The position numbers and the translations under genes were made by a program. The notes beneath the pieces are model-generated. The model saw only the letters and a program-made list of their open reading frames with translations, searched no databases and was not told the DNA's origin. Source: Actinomycetes bacterium (lineage in GTDB: Bacteria; Actinomycetota; Actinomycetes; Actinomycetales; Dermabacteraceae). Taken from it: a DNA stretch of 20,591 nt. Below are positions 6,854 to 15,181 of the stretch, one piece after another. The DNA is taken from NCBI GenBank assembly GCA_023389045.1, contig JAEWEZ010000032.1:1-20591 (forward strand). The letters run 5' to 3'. Numbering within the stretch: the stretch's first letter is position 1; each line of letters starts with the position of its first letter.

Positions 6854-7777
6854 GTGACCGTTGATCCCGTGCTGGTGCTGATTCCGTCCGTCGTCGGACC
6901 CACCCACTCCCCGACCCCCGCTGCTACTGAGCTGAACAGCGCCAACCCGTCGGAGCCGGCTTTTCAGCGCGTGGATTCGCATGCGCCGTGGCTTCCGGTC
7001 ACGGATCTCGGCGTGACCCGCGGGGAAGGGGCCTTCGAGACGATCGGTGTGTTCGACGGGAACCCCGTGAATGTCGGCCCTCATCTGGAGCGTCTGCAGC
7101 GCAGCGCCCAGATGCTCGACATGCCGGAACTGAACCTCGAGGTGATCCGGCAGGCCCTCACCTACGCGATCAGTCAGCATCCCGCGGCGCCCGAACTCGC
7201 CGTGAAGATCATCGTCACCGCAGGGATCGAAGGGGAGCGGGTGCCTCTGGCCTGGGTGCATGCCCGGGTCAATGACGATTGCACTGCCGCCCGGGAGGGC
7301 TTGCGCATGGCGGTGCTGGATCGTGGGGTTCCCTCGACGGTCGCGCAGACCAGTCCGTGGCTGCTCGCGGGGGCGAAGAGCCTCAGCTACGCGGTGAATA
7401 TGGCCGCGATCCGGGAGGCGAATCGCCGCGGAGCCGATGATGCGCTGTTTGTGTCGTCCGACGGTTTCTGCCTGGAGGGGCCGACCTCGACGCTGCTGGT
7501 AAGGCGCGGGCAGGAGTTTGTGACGACGCCGCCGAGCGCGGGCGTGCTGCCCGGCACGACGCTGCTCACCGCCTTCGAATACCTCACCACGCAGGGTTAC
7601 GAGTGCCGCGAGGAGCTGCTGACGGTGGAGGAAGTGGCGGCCTCCGATGGCGCCTGGATGCTGAGCTCCGTGCGACTGGCCGCGCCGATCACGCACCTGG
7701 ATGAGCGGGAAATGCCGGTAGATGCGCAGTTCAGCGTTGCTTTGTGTGCGGCGCTCGCCGGGCGGCTCCGCGGCTAG
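6854..7777 (+). CDS. Class IV PLP-dependent aminotransferase / aminodeoxychorismate lyase-like
   Basis: The 307-residue product shows the fold-type IV pattern. RGEGAFETIGVFDGNP is the conserved N-terminal strand, HLERLQRSAQML follows, the PLP lysine is K175 in AGAKSLSYAVNM, and E208 in CLEGPTSTLLV supports the cofactor ring. PGTT in GVLPGTTLLTAFEYL binds the PLP phosphate. Candidate functions are 4-amino-4-deoxychorismate lyase (pabC, folate pathway) and branched-chain or D-amino-acid aminotransferase; the size and the RGEGAFET motif favour the first. The GTG at 6854 is chosen over an ATG 42 bases upstream because AAGGAAG lies before it. Its stop shares CTAG with the stop of the convergent regulator. 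Confidence 0.8.
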   Translation: MTVDPVLVLIPSVVGPTHSPTPAATELNSANPSEPAFQRVDSHAPWLPVTDLGVTRGEGAFETIGVFDGNPVNVGPHLERLQRSAQMLDMPELNLEVIRQALTYAISQHPAAPELAVKIIVTAGIEGERVPLAWVHARVNDDCTAAREGLRMAVLDRGVPSTVAQTSPWLLAGAKSLSYAVNMAAIREANRRGADDALFVSSDGFCLEGPTSTLLVRRGQEFVTTPPSAGVLPGTTLLTAFEYLTTQGYECREELLTVEEVAASDGAWMLSSVRLAAPITHLDEREMPVDAQFSVALCAALAGRLRG

Positions 7778-8727
7778 AGCGCGAGAAGCGCCCGCGCCAG
7801 GTCATCATCCACGACCAGGGTATGGATGGCCCCGCTGCGCAGCACGCCCGCGACCCCCGGGGCCTTCTCCGGTCCCGAGGCGATGCCGAGCACATGCGGG
7901 ATACGCAAAAGCTGTGAGAACGTCACCGCCAGCACCCGCTCCTGCGTCGGCGACCCCAGGGGAACCCCCGAACCATCCACGAAACGCCCGCACACATCCC
8001 CGACGGGATGCTGCGCGGTGAACGCGGCCTCCTCCTCGGCAGAAAGCCGCATCAAGCGCACCACATGCGGGGAGGAGTGATGCCCCATGGACCCCATGCC
8101 GACCAGGGCGAGCTCAACCTCCGCGGCCGCATCCAGAACATCCCCGATGGAGGATTCCTGACGCAGGGTGCGCGCGGCGGTTGCCGATTCGAGCACGGCG
8201 GGGGCGTACAGCATCTCGGGTCGCGCCCCGAGCCGGGAGGCGAGAACCCGCAGCACCGACTCCCCGGACTCGTCCTCATCCAGGCTGGAATGCCCGCCGA
8301 CCAGGGGTAATACTCGCGGGGCGGGGCGAAGTCGCCGCGGCTGCATCTGCTCGACGACGCTGCGCACCGTATGCCCCCAGGAGACGCCGATCGAGGAGAC
8401 CGTCGGGGCGAGGGTGTCGAGGAGTGCGGCGCCGGCACGCGAGACCGCCTCGAGGCCGCTCGTGCGCGGTGCATGCACCACCTGCACATCACGCAGGGAA
8501 AACGTAGAGCGCAGGGCTGCTTCCAGGGAGCTATCCCGCAGCGGCGGACCCTCCGGGTCGTGGATCGTAATCTCGACGATCCCGCGTTCGCGCGCCTGCG
8601 TGAGGATCCGGGACACATTGGAGCGAGACAGCCCGAGAGCCTGCGCAACCTCCGCCTGAGAGCAGCCCTGCTCGTAGTAGAGGCGGGCAGCGCGAACCAC
8701 CTGGGAGGTGTCACGGGGCGCAGGCAA
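7774..8727 (-). CDS. SorC/DeoR-family sugar-responsive transcriptional regulator
   Basis: The ~317-residue product has an N-terminal helix-turn-helix (about 9-45: ARLYYEQGCSQAEVAQALG then LSRSNVSRILTQARERG). The SorC effector domain that follows is like a sugar-isomerase fold, with a GVSWGHTVRSVVEQM sugar-phosphate loop, LPLVGG, and a closing VLGIASGPEKAPGVAGVLRSG segment. Family members bind phosphorylated sugars and control nearby catabolic genes. The frame stays open upstream to 8919, but those residues are low-complexity. I prefer the TTG at 8727, preceded five bases away by a perfect GGAGG, because it puts the helix-turn-helix about ten residues from the N-terminus as usual. Its target is not evident; the divergent NUDIX gene and itself are the first candidates. 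Confidence 0.85.
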   Translation of the reverse strand: MPAPRDTSQVVRAARLYYEQGCSQAEVAQALGLSRSNVSRILTQARERGIVEITIHDPEGPPLRDSSLEAALRSTFSLRDVQVVHAPRTSGLEAVSRAGAALLDTLAPTVSSIGVSWGHTVRSVVEQMQPRRLRPAPRVLPLVGGHSSLDEDESGESVLRVLASRLGARPEMLYAPAVLESATAARTLRQESSIGDVLDAAAEVELALVGMGSMGHHSSPHVVRLMRLSAEEEAAFTAQHPVGDVCGRFVDGSGVPLGSPTQERVLAVTFSQLLRIPHVLGIASGPEKAPGVAGVLRSGAIHTLVVDDDLARALLAL

Positions 8728-8933
8728 AGGGGCCTCCAGAGGGGCAGGGTCCGACGGGGTGGTGGGGTGGTGGGGCTGTGAGCTGGTGCGGCGGGGTGCG
8801 GCGGGGTGGTGCTGTGAGACGACGGTGTAACAGTGCAGCGATGCGGGCGCTCCCCGCGATTCTTGCAGAAGGAAGGCGCGGTGCCGACAATGGCCAGGCC
8901 CCATCCGTCGTTCCCGCACCCCTCAGGAGAGCC
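8728..8933. promoter_or_regulatory. Divergent control region between SorC regulator and NUDIX gene
   Basis: This 206-base gap probably holds both promoters. On the plus strand it has five GGGG tracts within about 50 bases (from 8756 on), which could form a G-quadruplex. CTGTGA (8812-8817) and TAACAG (8828-8833) form an imperfect inverted repeat with a 10-base centre, a possible operator for the regulator. GCTGTGAG occurs twice (8775 and 8811). No confident -35/-10 pair is visible. Confidence 0.35.
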
Positions 8934-9422
8934 ATGAACACCAGCCCGCGCCTTGGAGTCAAAGCCCTGATCGTGCGTGACGGAATGGTGCTGATGAACC
9001 GGATGCGCGACGGTGCCAGCGGCGAGATCTACTACGCCGCCCCCGGTGGCGGGCAGGAACACGGGGAGGATCAGCGCGAGGCACTACGCCGCGAATGCCG
9101 TGAAGAAATCGGCGCCGAGGTGGAGGTGTACCAGGTGGCCTGCATCCACGAGTTCATGAGCCGCACTCGCCGCGCCGACGGCACGCCCCGCGAGGACCTG
9201 TTCCACCAGGTCAATGTGAACTACTGGTGCGGCCTCGCGCCCGGACAGGAGCCGGGGCAGGTCCCGCCGACCGATCCCGATCCCGGGCAGGACGGCACCG
9301 AATGGCTGCCGATCGACCGGCTGGGGGAGTACTGGGTGGTCCCGGAAACGCTTTCGCAGTGGCTGCGCAGCGACCCGAGCGGCCGCGACATCTACCTCGG
9401 GGTGACCCAGCGGGAAATGTGA
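8934..9422 (+). CDS. NUDIX hydrolase
   Basis: The 162-residue product carries a perfect Nudix box GX5EX7REUXEEXGU at residues 39-61 (G39, E45, R53-E54, E57-E58, G60). Its glutamates bind the metal that cleaves a nucleoside diphosphate linked to another group. It has the size of a stand-alone NUDIX protein and a Pro/Asp-rich loop at about 105-120 (PGQEPGQVPPTDPDPGQDG). The substrate cannot be told from the sequence. The ATG at 8934 is preceded by AGGAGA; starting further upstream would add a basic, low-complexity stretch. It ends 28 bases before the convergent ybdD stop. Confidence 0.9.
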   Translation: MNTSPRLGVKALIVRDGMVLMNRMRDGASGEIYYAAPGGGQEHGEDQREALRRECREEIGAEVEVYQVACIHEFMSRTRRADGTPREDLFHQVNVNYWCGLAPGQEPGQVPPTDPDPGQDGTEWLPIDRLGEYWVVPETLSQWLRSDPSGRDIYLGVTQREM

Positions 9423-9449
9423 GCGCGGGGGCCGACGCGACTGACGCGG

Positions 9450-9629
9450 TCAGCAGCAGCGGGCGCCCGGGTTTTCGTCCTGCTCGCGGTACTTCGCCCG
9501 CCAGAACTCCCGCTCCGTCATCAGCGGATGCGTGCACCCGGTAATGCGGTGATGATGCACGTACTTGTCGTAGGCATCAGAGCCGAGCACGCCGCGAGCG
9601 AAACGTCGGAACTCTTTCCAACTCTCCAC
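9450..9629 (-). CDS. ybdD: YbdD/YjiX family small protein, CstA partner
   Basis: The ~59-residue product has the DUF466/Sel_put pattern: W..F....G..AYDKYVHHH, then HPLMTEREFWRAKYREQ, ending in the characteristic GARCC. In E. coli the homologous small proteins accompany cstA and btsT, and YbdD is needed for CstA-dependent pyruvate uptake. The gene follows cstA on the same strand, as in many bacteria. The start is uncertain: the frame stays open back into cstA, and I choose the GTG at 9629 because it gives the usual length and lies downstream of the intergenic hairpin. No strong ribosome binding site is seen. Confidence 0.8.
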   Translation of the reverse strand: MESWKEFRRFARGVLGSDAYDKYVHHHRITGCTHPLMTEREFWRAKYREQDENPGARCC

Positions 9630-9661
9630 GGCGCGCTCGCGCAGGGTCTTGGGAACGCCCG

Positions 9662-9694
9662 GACGGGCGGCCTGCGCATCGCAGGCCGCCCGTC
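9662..9694. repeat. 15-bp perfect hairpin between cstA and ybdD
   Basis: Arms 9662-9676 and 9680-9694 are fully complementary and G/C-rich, with a 3-base loop. On the cstA transcript the hairpin falls about 20 bases after the stop and about 30 before ybdD. No T-run follows on the minus strand, so it may be a partial terminator or an RNA-stabilising barrier that lowers ybdD expression relative to cstA. Confidence 0.7.
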
Positions 9695-9715
9695 GCGGAT
9701 CGGAATCCGGGCTTA

Positions 9716-12049
9716 TCAATGCCCGGTGCCCTCGAGATTTTCCGCGGGATGCTTCGCGTAGAACGCGTCCCATTCCTTCTGGAGGTTCTTCTCGGACTCA
9801 TTGGCCAGCAGGCCAGTGGGCGCGAACAGACGCGACTTCAGCTCCGGCACCTCGGTGTCGATGATGCCCTTGCCCTGCAGCGCCTGGATCGTCTTGATGC
9901 TGGCGACGATCATGACGATCAGCGCGCAGACCACGAACAGGATCGACAGCGAACCCTGCACGGCGGTGTTGAAGACCACCGCGTTCATGTCGGCCACATC
10001 CTTGGCCGCACCCAGGGAGGTCTTGCCGGCAGCCAGCGCCTCCTTGTACATGAAGTGGTTCGCCCAGTAGCCGATCTTCGGGTTCGGATCGAAGATCTTC
10101 AGGTACGAGCCGTACACCGTGATGATTGCCGTGAACACCATCGGCACCGCGATGATCAGCAGGCTCCACTTCTTCCCCTTGCGGGCGAAGATCACCAGGC
10201 AGATCGCGAGGGCGATGGCAGCCAGCAGCTGGTTGGCGATACCGAACAGCGGGAACAGGGTGTTGATGCCGCCGAGCGGGTCATTCACACCCATGACCAG
10301 GATCGAGCCCCAGCCGGCGACCATCAGGCCGGTGGTGATCCAGGCGCCCACACGCCAGTTCAGGTCACGGAACTTGGGGTGCAGGTTGCCCAGGGCATCG
10401 GAGGCCATGAAGCGAGCCACGCGGGTGCCGGCGTCCACCGAGGTGAGGATGAACAGCGCCTCGAACATAATCGCGAAGTGGTACCAGAAGCTGGCCATCG
10501 CCTCGCCACCGATCAGCGAGTGCATGATCTGGGACAGGCCCACCGCGAGGGTGGGGGCGCCGCCGGTACGGGAGACCACAGACTCCTCACCGACCAGCTG
10601 GGCCGTGGCCTCAAGCTGCTCGGGGGTGACATTCACGCCGGTCAGACCCAGCGAGGAGACGAAGGCAGCCGCACCCTCGGGGGTGCCGCCGGTGGCGGCA
10701 GCAGCCGAGTTCATCGCGTAGTAGATGCCCTGGTCAACGCTGAGCGCAGCCACGAAGGCCATGATCGCCACGAAGGACTCCATGAGCATGCCGCCGTAAC
10801 CGATCAGACGGGTTTGCTTCTCCTTCTCCACCAGCTTCGGGGTGGTGCCGGAGGAGATCATCGCGTGGAAGCCCGAGAGGGCACCGCAGGCGATCGTCAC
10901 GAACAGGAACGGGAACAGGGAGCCGCTGAAGACGGGGCCGTCGCCGGTGGTGGCGTACTTGGTCACGTCGGGAACGGTGATCTCCGGGCGCACCAGGACG
11001 ATCGCCAGCGCGAGCATCGCGATCACACCCACCTTCATGAAGGTGGAGAGGTAGTCACGCGGAGCCAGCAGCAGCCAGACCGGCAGCACCGCAGCGATGA
11101 AGCCGTAGGCGATGATCAGGATCGCGATCAGCGGGCGATCCAGGTGGAACAGGGCCTGGCCCCAGTCGGACTCGGAAACCCAGCGGCCCGAGGCGATGGC
11201 GAACAGCAGCAGGGCGCAGCCGATGAGGGAGACCTCCATGACCTTGCCCGGGCGGATGTAGCGCAGGTACAGGCCCATGAACAGGGCGATCGGGATGGTC
11301 AGGCCCACGCTGTAGACGCCCCAGGCGGATTCGCCCAGCGCGTTGACCACGACCATGGCGAGGATCGCGACGATGATGAGCATGATCGAGAGGGTCGCGA
11401 TGAAGGCGGCGATACCGCCGAACCAGCCCAGCTCGTCACGAGCCATCTGGCCGAGCGAGCGGCCGCCACGACGCATCGACACGAACAGGACCAGGTAGTC
11501 CTGCACCGCGCCGGCGAGGATCACGCCGACGATGATCCAGATCGTGCCGGGCAGGTAACCCATCTGGGCGGCGAGCACGGGACCCACGAGCGGGCCCGCA
11601 CCGGCGATAGCGGCGAAGTGGTGCCCGTAGAGGATGCGACGGTCGGTGGGGACGTAGTCCTTGCCGTTGTAGTCGTATTCAGCGGGGGTGGCCCGACGGT
11701 TATTCGGGTGGACCAGCTTGTTCTCAATGAACTTGGAGTAGAAGCGGTAAGCGATCAGGTAGGAGCTGATCGCGGCGAAAACGAACCAGATGCCGTTGAC
11801 GGTTTCACCGCGGTAGATGGCGACCATGAACCAGCCGATCGCGCCGATCAGCGCGATGATGGTCCAGACGGCGATCTTGCCGGGGGTCCAACGGGCGTGG
11901 TGGCGTTCCTGCTCTTCGGTGATCTCCACCTCGGGCCGTTCGGCGGCCAGGGGATCTTCGTGGTGCAGGGATGCGCGGATGGCTGAGGCGCGGTGCGCCG
12001 GGTTTGGGTCGTCCGGCGGGGGTGTCTCGGGGGACGAGGGACGTGTCAT
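9716..12049 (-). CDS. cstA: CstA family carbon-starvation pyruvate/peptide transporter
   Basis: The 777-residue product is a polytopic membrane protein. After a charged, Pro-rich cytoplasmic tail (about 50 residues) it has many hydrophobic segments. The CstA core is unmistakable: DRRILYGHHFAAIAGAGPLV (YGHH at 141-144), then GPVLAAQMGYLPGTIWI and AGAVQDYLVLFVSMRRGGRS, with ISSGTTPKLVEKEKQTRLIG and SFVAIMAFVAAL further on. Family members CstA and BtsT import pyruvate with protons, and CstA was first linked to peptide use in starvation. It is somewhat longer than E. coli CstA (701 residues), mostly at the N-terminus. The ATG at 12049 has GGAG six bases upstream. ybdD follows on the same strand. 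Confidence 0.95.
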   Translation of the reverse strand: MTRPSSPETPPPDDPNPAHRASAIRASLHHEDPLAAERPEVEITEEQERHHARWTPGKIAVWTIIALIGAIGWFMVAIYRGETVNGIWFVFAAISSYLIAYRFYSKFIENKLVHPNNRRATPAEYDYNGKDYVPTDRRILYGHHFAAIAGAGPLVGPVLAAQMGYLPGTIWIIVGVILAGAVQDYLVLFVSMRRGGRSLGQMARDELGWFGGIAAFIATLSIMLIIVAILAMVVVNALGESAWGVYSVGLTIPIALFMGLYLRYIRPGKVMEVSLIGCALLLFAIASGRWVSESDWGQALFHLDRPLIAILIIAYGFIAAVLPVWLLLAPRDYLSTFMKVGVIAMLALAIVLVRPEITVPDVTKYATTGDGPVFSGSLFPFLFVTIACGALSGFHAMISSGTTPKLVEKEKQTRLIGYGGMLMESFVAIMAFVAALSVDQGIYYAMNSAAAATGGTPEGAAAFVSSLGLTGVNVTPEQLEATAQLVGEESVVSRTGGAPTLAVGLSQIMHSLIGGEAMASFWYHFAIMFEALFILTSVDAGTRVARFMASDALGNLHPKFRDLNWRVGAWITTGLMVAGWGSILVMGVNDPLGGINTLFPLFGIANQLLAAIALAICLVIFARKGKKWSLLIIAVPMVFTAIITVYGSYLKIFDPNPKIGYWANHFMYKEALAAGKTSLGAAKDVADMNAVVFNTAVQGSLSILFVVCALIVMIVASIKTIQALQGKGIIDTEVPELKSRLFAPTGLLANESEKNLQKEWDAFYAKHPAENLEGTGH

Positions 12050-12119
12050 CAGGGACTCCGGTGTCGCAGGGATGGGTCCGGTGGGCATCACAGTGGATTA
12101 AGTGGATGTCGCCGAGGGC

Positions 12120-12148
12120 AGATTATTGCGCTTGGTTTATGTCTTAAA
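12120..12148 (-). promoter_or_regulatory. Possible cstA promoter
   Basis: On the minus strand TTTAAG (12148-12143) and TAATCT (12125-12120) are 17 bases apart, in an A/T-rich patch unusual for this window, about 70 bases before the cstA start. The -35 is a poor match, and it overlaps the restored stop codon of the GH15 gene upstream. Confidence 0.35.
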
Positions 12149-13522
12149 GGGACTTTGGGGTTCCTAATGCGGCGCTGATCACGGTTGCTGCGGTCCAGGC
12201 GAGTGGAGCGACCTGGGCTGGGGACCCGTCGGCAAGTACTTTTTCGGGCAGGGATCCACCATCGGTTCGGTGTGTGGAGAGCCAATCCAGCAGGTCACGG
12301 GCCTGTTCTGGGGATCCGACGTGGGCATGGGCCTGGGCGAGCAATGCTGTTTGGGGCGTCCAAGAAACCCCGTCGCGACGCCACAGAGAACCGGGGCGAT
12401 ACCGCCGGCGGGACGGGCCGAACGTCGCCGCAGGGTATGCATCGTCGCCACGGGCCCAGGGAGGGCGCTGAGGGTATAGGGAGGCAGAAGGAAAAGGACT
12501 CCCGCATCCGGCGCATCACGCCCCGCATAGCGCCCGAAGCCGCTGGGGCCGAAAGCCTCGGTGATGGCGGCGTGGACTGTGCTGGCACGGGCCTTGCACT
12601 GCTCGGCGAGGCCCGGCACGAGCAGCATGTCGAGCCGTCCTGCCCGTTCGAGCCCCACCGCGACCAGTGCGGCCGTGGCGATGGAGAGGTGCCGCTCGGG
12701 CATCTCCCAGTAGTCGGGTGAGGGCGGTGGCAGGGGAGGGTCATCGACGGTGAGACGCAGCAGCAGCTGGGCGCAGTTGTTGGCGGTGTCCCGTACCCCC
12801 GCGTCATTGCCGAGATCAGAGGCCGACGGGAGAGTCTGCTCCAGTGCCCAGAGGAACCAGCCTGTGCCGTCGAGCTGATGATGACGGTTGTCGGGAGCTT
12901 GGGAGCGGCCAGGAAGGTAGCGTGCCTCGAACCAGCCATCGGATCCGCAGATCCGCGCCAGTTCCCGCACGATGGCGGCGGCACGCTGAGGCATGCCCAG
13001 CAGGATCCAGGCACGGGCCACATGCGCGGCATCGCGGGGCCAGACGTACCGCCACGGACCCGAACCGCCAGCGATCGGCGCCCGGAGCCCGGCCCCGAGA
13101 ACGTGCAGGTCCAGGGCTGCAGTGGCGATCAACTCGCGTGTGTCGGGGCTGAGTTGGGCGGTGGCGCGTTGCACCGTCTCCAGCACGTCCTCCTCGGCCG
13201 CCCGCAGATCAGCCTCATCCTCCGCCCCCGTCAGCACGCGAGACCCCGCAGGCAGGGCCGACGGGTTGATCCCGTGCACGCCGCCGACCTGCACGCGTGT
13301 GCCCGGACCGGTCAGCGCTACCGTCTGCGAGGCGAGCGGAATCCGTGCCCGCCATGACGAGATGGCGGAGGTGCTGAGCGGCAGGGTGGCTGCTACCAGT
13401 GCGGCCGCCATGGCCACACGGCGAGCGGGGAGGTGCGTCGATCCATGCCCTGACGGACGCACTGACGGGCGCACCGACGGGCGCACCGATCCACGCACCC
13501 TCCCGGGACGCTCACTCCCCAC
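12144..13522 (-). pseudogene. GH15 glucoamylase-like protein, frameshifted
   Basis: From GTG 13522 (AGGAGA upstream) the frame encodes a basic, Arg/Pro/Ser repeat tail and a hydrophobic signal or anchor segment (about 36-53). A GH15 (alpha/alpha)6-barrel follows: WPRDAAH (161-167), HHQLDGTGW, and YWEMPERH with the likely acid catalyst E273. At about residue 377 (PAGGIAP) the match stops and the frame continues as unrelated sequence to 12179. The neighbouring frame resumes it exactly (GSLWRRDGVSWTPQTALLAQ through GSLPEKV and VAPLAWTAATVI) and ends at TAA 12144. One extra base in the CC/GGGG tract (12391-12396) would restore a continuous protein of about 458 residues. GSLPEKV probably carries the catalytic base, so the protein as written should be inactive. 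Sequencing error is possible. Confidence 0.8.
13452..13499. repeat. 12-bp tandem repeat in the GH15 5' end
   Basis: Four 12-base units lie in a row: two are identical (13464-13475 and 13476-13487, GACGGGCGCACC) and the flanking two (13452 and 13488) are degenerate. On the minus strand they encode the repeated VRPS in the N-terminal tail, just before the hydrophobic segment. Confidence 0.8.
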
Positions 13523-13541
13523 CGCTCATCTCCTGCGCCCC

Positions 13542-15074
13542 TCAGCTTTCGGTGACGAACTGCGCGAGGTGCTCGCAGATCGCAAGGCGGCTCTCCTCAT
13601 GCACGTACATCATGTGCCCGGCCTCGTAGTACTCCACCCGCACCCGCTTCTCGTAGTCCTCGCGTGGGATCTCCAGATGCGCCAGCACATGCTCGCTCGC
13701 ATGGAAGGGCGTGGCCGCATCGTGGTAACCGTGGGCCACATACACGCGGGTCGAGGGGCTCTTCCGGAGCAGACGCGAGAGGTCGGTGAACACCTCCACG
13801 GCGCGACCCTCGAACTCCTTGTAGCTCCAGGGATGCACGCGGCCCGACATGATCTCGTAGACGGTCTCACCGCTGTAGCCGAGCTCCGTGCGCAGGTACT
13901 GGTTCAGCGTTGCGGTGTAGGCCGGGGCGATCAGGTCGATCGACGGATCCGTCTCCATCGTCGGCGCATTCAGATCCCCGGCAGGGCCCGAGAAACGTCC
14001 GTCGATCCGACCGGCAATCAAACCGCGATCACGAAGCACCTCTGCGAGATACGCCAGATGCTCGACCCGCAGGTTGGCCCGTTCCACCCAGTCGGCATTC
14101 ACACCGATCAGCGCGCCAATCCGCTCGGCCGCCGCACGCTTCTCCTGCGGGTCCAGACGCAGGCCCTTCGCGAGCAGCGCCGGGTAGTCCCCGTCGGCAA
14201 AATCGATAGCCTCCGCGACCACATCCTGCAGAGAACGCTCCCCGTGCAGGCCGTGCGCGTGAGCGATCGCAGCGTACGTAGGCAGGTAGTGGATGTAGGG
14301 GCGGTCATTGCCGGCCGTGAAGCGGAGCGTGCCGAAATCGAGCACGGGAGAGATCAGCGAGAGGCCCGCCACCGCCACGTAGTAACGGTCCATCAGACGC
14401 GCCGCGACGGCGCTTGCGCGAGTGGTTCCGTAGGACTCACCGGCCAGATGGATCGGGGAAGTCCACCGATCATTCCGGGTGATCCAGTCGATGATGAACG
14501 CGGCGATCAGATCCCGGTCCGCCACGAGCCCGTGGTGACGATCCTTCTTCGCCCCCGGCACCGGACGCGAATACCCGGTGGTCATGGCATCGACCACGAC
14601 CAGATCCGCGTGGCGAAGGATCGTCTCGTGGTTATCGAGCAGGCGATAGGGGGCGCGGCCCACCTCGCCCGCATCGGGCGCATCCACGCGGCGCGGCCCG
14701 AGCATCCCCAGATGCAGCCACACCGTGGACGCCCCGGGACCGCCATTGAAGGCAAAGACCACAGGTCGAGCGGCAGAATCCTCCACCCCGGTGGCTACGT
14801 AAGAAACCGAGAACATCTCCGCGTAGGCGCTGCCGCGGGCGTAGTCATCGCCCTCCGGCTCCTCCTTGAGAACCACGGTGCCGGTCGTGGCCGTGTAGTG
14901 CAGGGGACCCTCAGGCAGGTTCAGAGTGTGCGCGGTGACCGTGAGACGGTCGGCCGGTTCCGTGCTGGAGGTCTCCGCAGCCGAGGCGGCAGTGGCCTCG
15001 GTGGTGGTCTCATCGGTGGTCTGCTCGGCGTCGATGCCGGGGGCGGGCGAAACGTTGGGGGAGGTGGTGCTCAC
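13542..15074 (-). CDS. Peptidase S10 (serine carboxypeptidase-like)
   Basis: The 510-residue product has an alpha/beta-hydrolase fold with the S10 hallmarks. PVVFAFNGGPGASTVWLHLG forms the oxyanion/substrate region, S214 sits in GESYGTTRA, D452 in YVAHGYHDAATPF and H487 in EAGHMMYVHE: a complete Ser-Asp-His triad in family order. Such enzymes remove C-terminal residues from peptides. The first ~45 residues are Thr/Ala/Glu-rich with no signal peptide, so the protein may act in the cytoplasm. GTG 15074 has AGGAG five bases upstream. An in-frame GTG at 15146 lies seven bases after a -10 box and could give a leaderless form 24 residues longer. The GH15 gene starts 20 bases after its stop, so they are probably co-transcribed. 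Confidence 0.9.
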   Translation of the reverse strand: MSTTSPNVSPAPGIDAEQTTDETTTEATAASAAETSSTEPADRLTVTAHTLNLPEGPLHYTATTGTVVLKEEPEGDDYARGSAYAEMFSVSYVATGVEDSAARPVVFAFNGGPGASTVWLHLGMLGPRRVDAPDAGEVGRAPYRLLDNHETILRHADLVVVDAMTTGYSRPVPGAKKDRHHGLVADRDLIAAFIIDWITRNDRWTSPIHLAGESYGTTRASAVAARLMDRYYVAVAGLSLISPVLDFGTLRFTAGNDRPYIHYLPTYAAIAHAHGLHGERSLQDVVAEAIDFADGDYPALLAKGLRLDPQEKRAAAERIGALIGVNADWVERANLRVEHLAYLAEVLRDRGLIAGRIDGRFSGPAGDLNAPTMETDPSIDLIAPAYTATLNQYLRTELGYSGETVYEIMSGRVHPWSYKEFEGRAVEVFTDLSRLLRKSPSTRVYVAHGYHDAATPFHASEHVLAHLEIPREDYEKRVRVEYYEAGHMMYVHEESRLAICEHLAQFVTES

Positions 15075-15145
15075 CGGTTCTCCTGGGGTCGGTTCTTTGA
15101 TGACGGCGGGGCGCTGTGAGCGGGCGTGCGCACGAGGCGCGATCA

Positions 15146-15181
15146 CGGGTCCGATCCTACGGGGAGGGTCTGACAAACAAG
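15146..15181 (-). promoter_or_regulatory. PafBC/RecA-NDp-like promoter of the S10 peptidase gene
   Basis: On the minus strand TTGTCA (15176-15171) is followed by exactly 11 bases and TAGGAT (15159-15154), the spacing of tTGTCRgtg-N8-TAnnnT; the gtg part is poorly kept (GAC). The 13 bases CTTGTTTGTCAGA are identical to those of the promoter at 309-321. Seven bases beyond the -10 box is an in-frame GTG (15146), so a leaderless start is possible here as well. Confidence 0.5.

Noticed and set aside
9719..11986. A 755-codon open frame on the plus strand
   Set aside because: It is the complement of cstA. The product is a run of His, Asp, Glu, Arg and Gly typical of the reverse of a membrane protein gene, with no domain, while the minus strand encodes an unmistakable CstA.
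12993..15119. A 708-codon plus-strand frame across the S10 and GH15 genes
   Set aside because: It is the complement of the S10 peptidase gene with its complete Ser-Asp-His triad; the product is His/Arg/Gly-rich with no domain.
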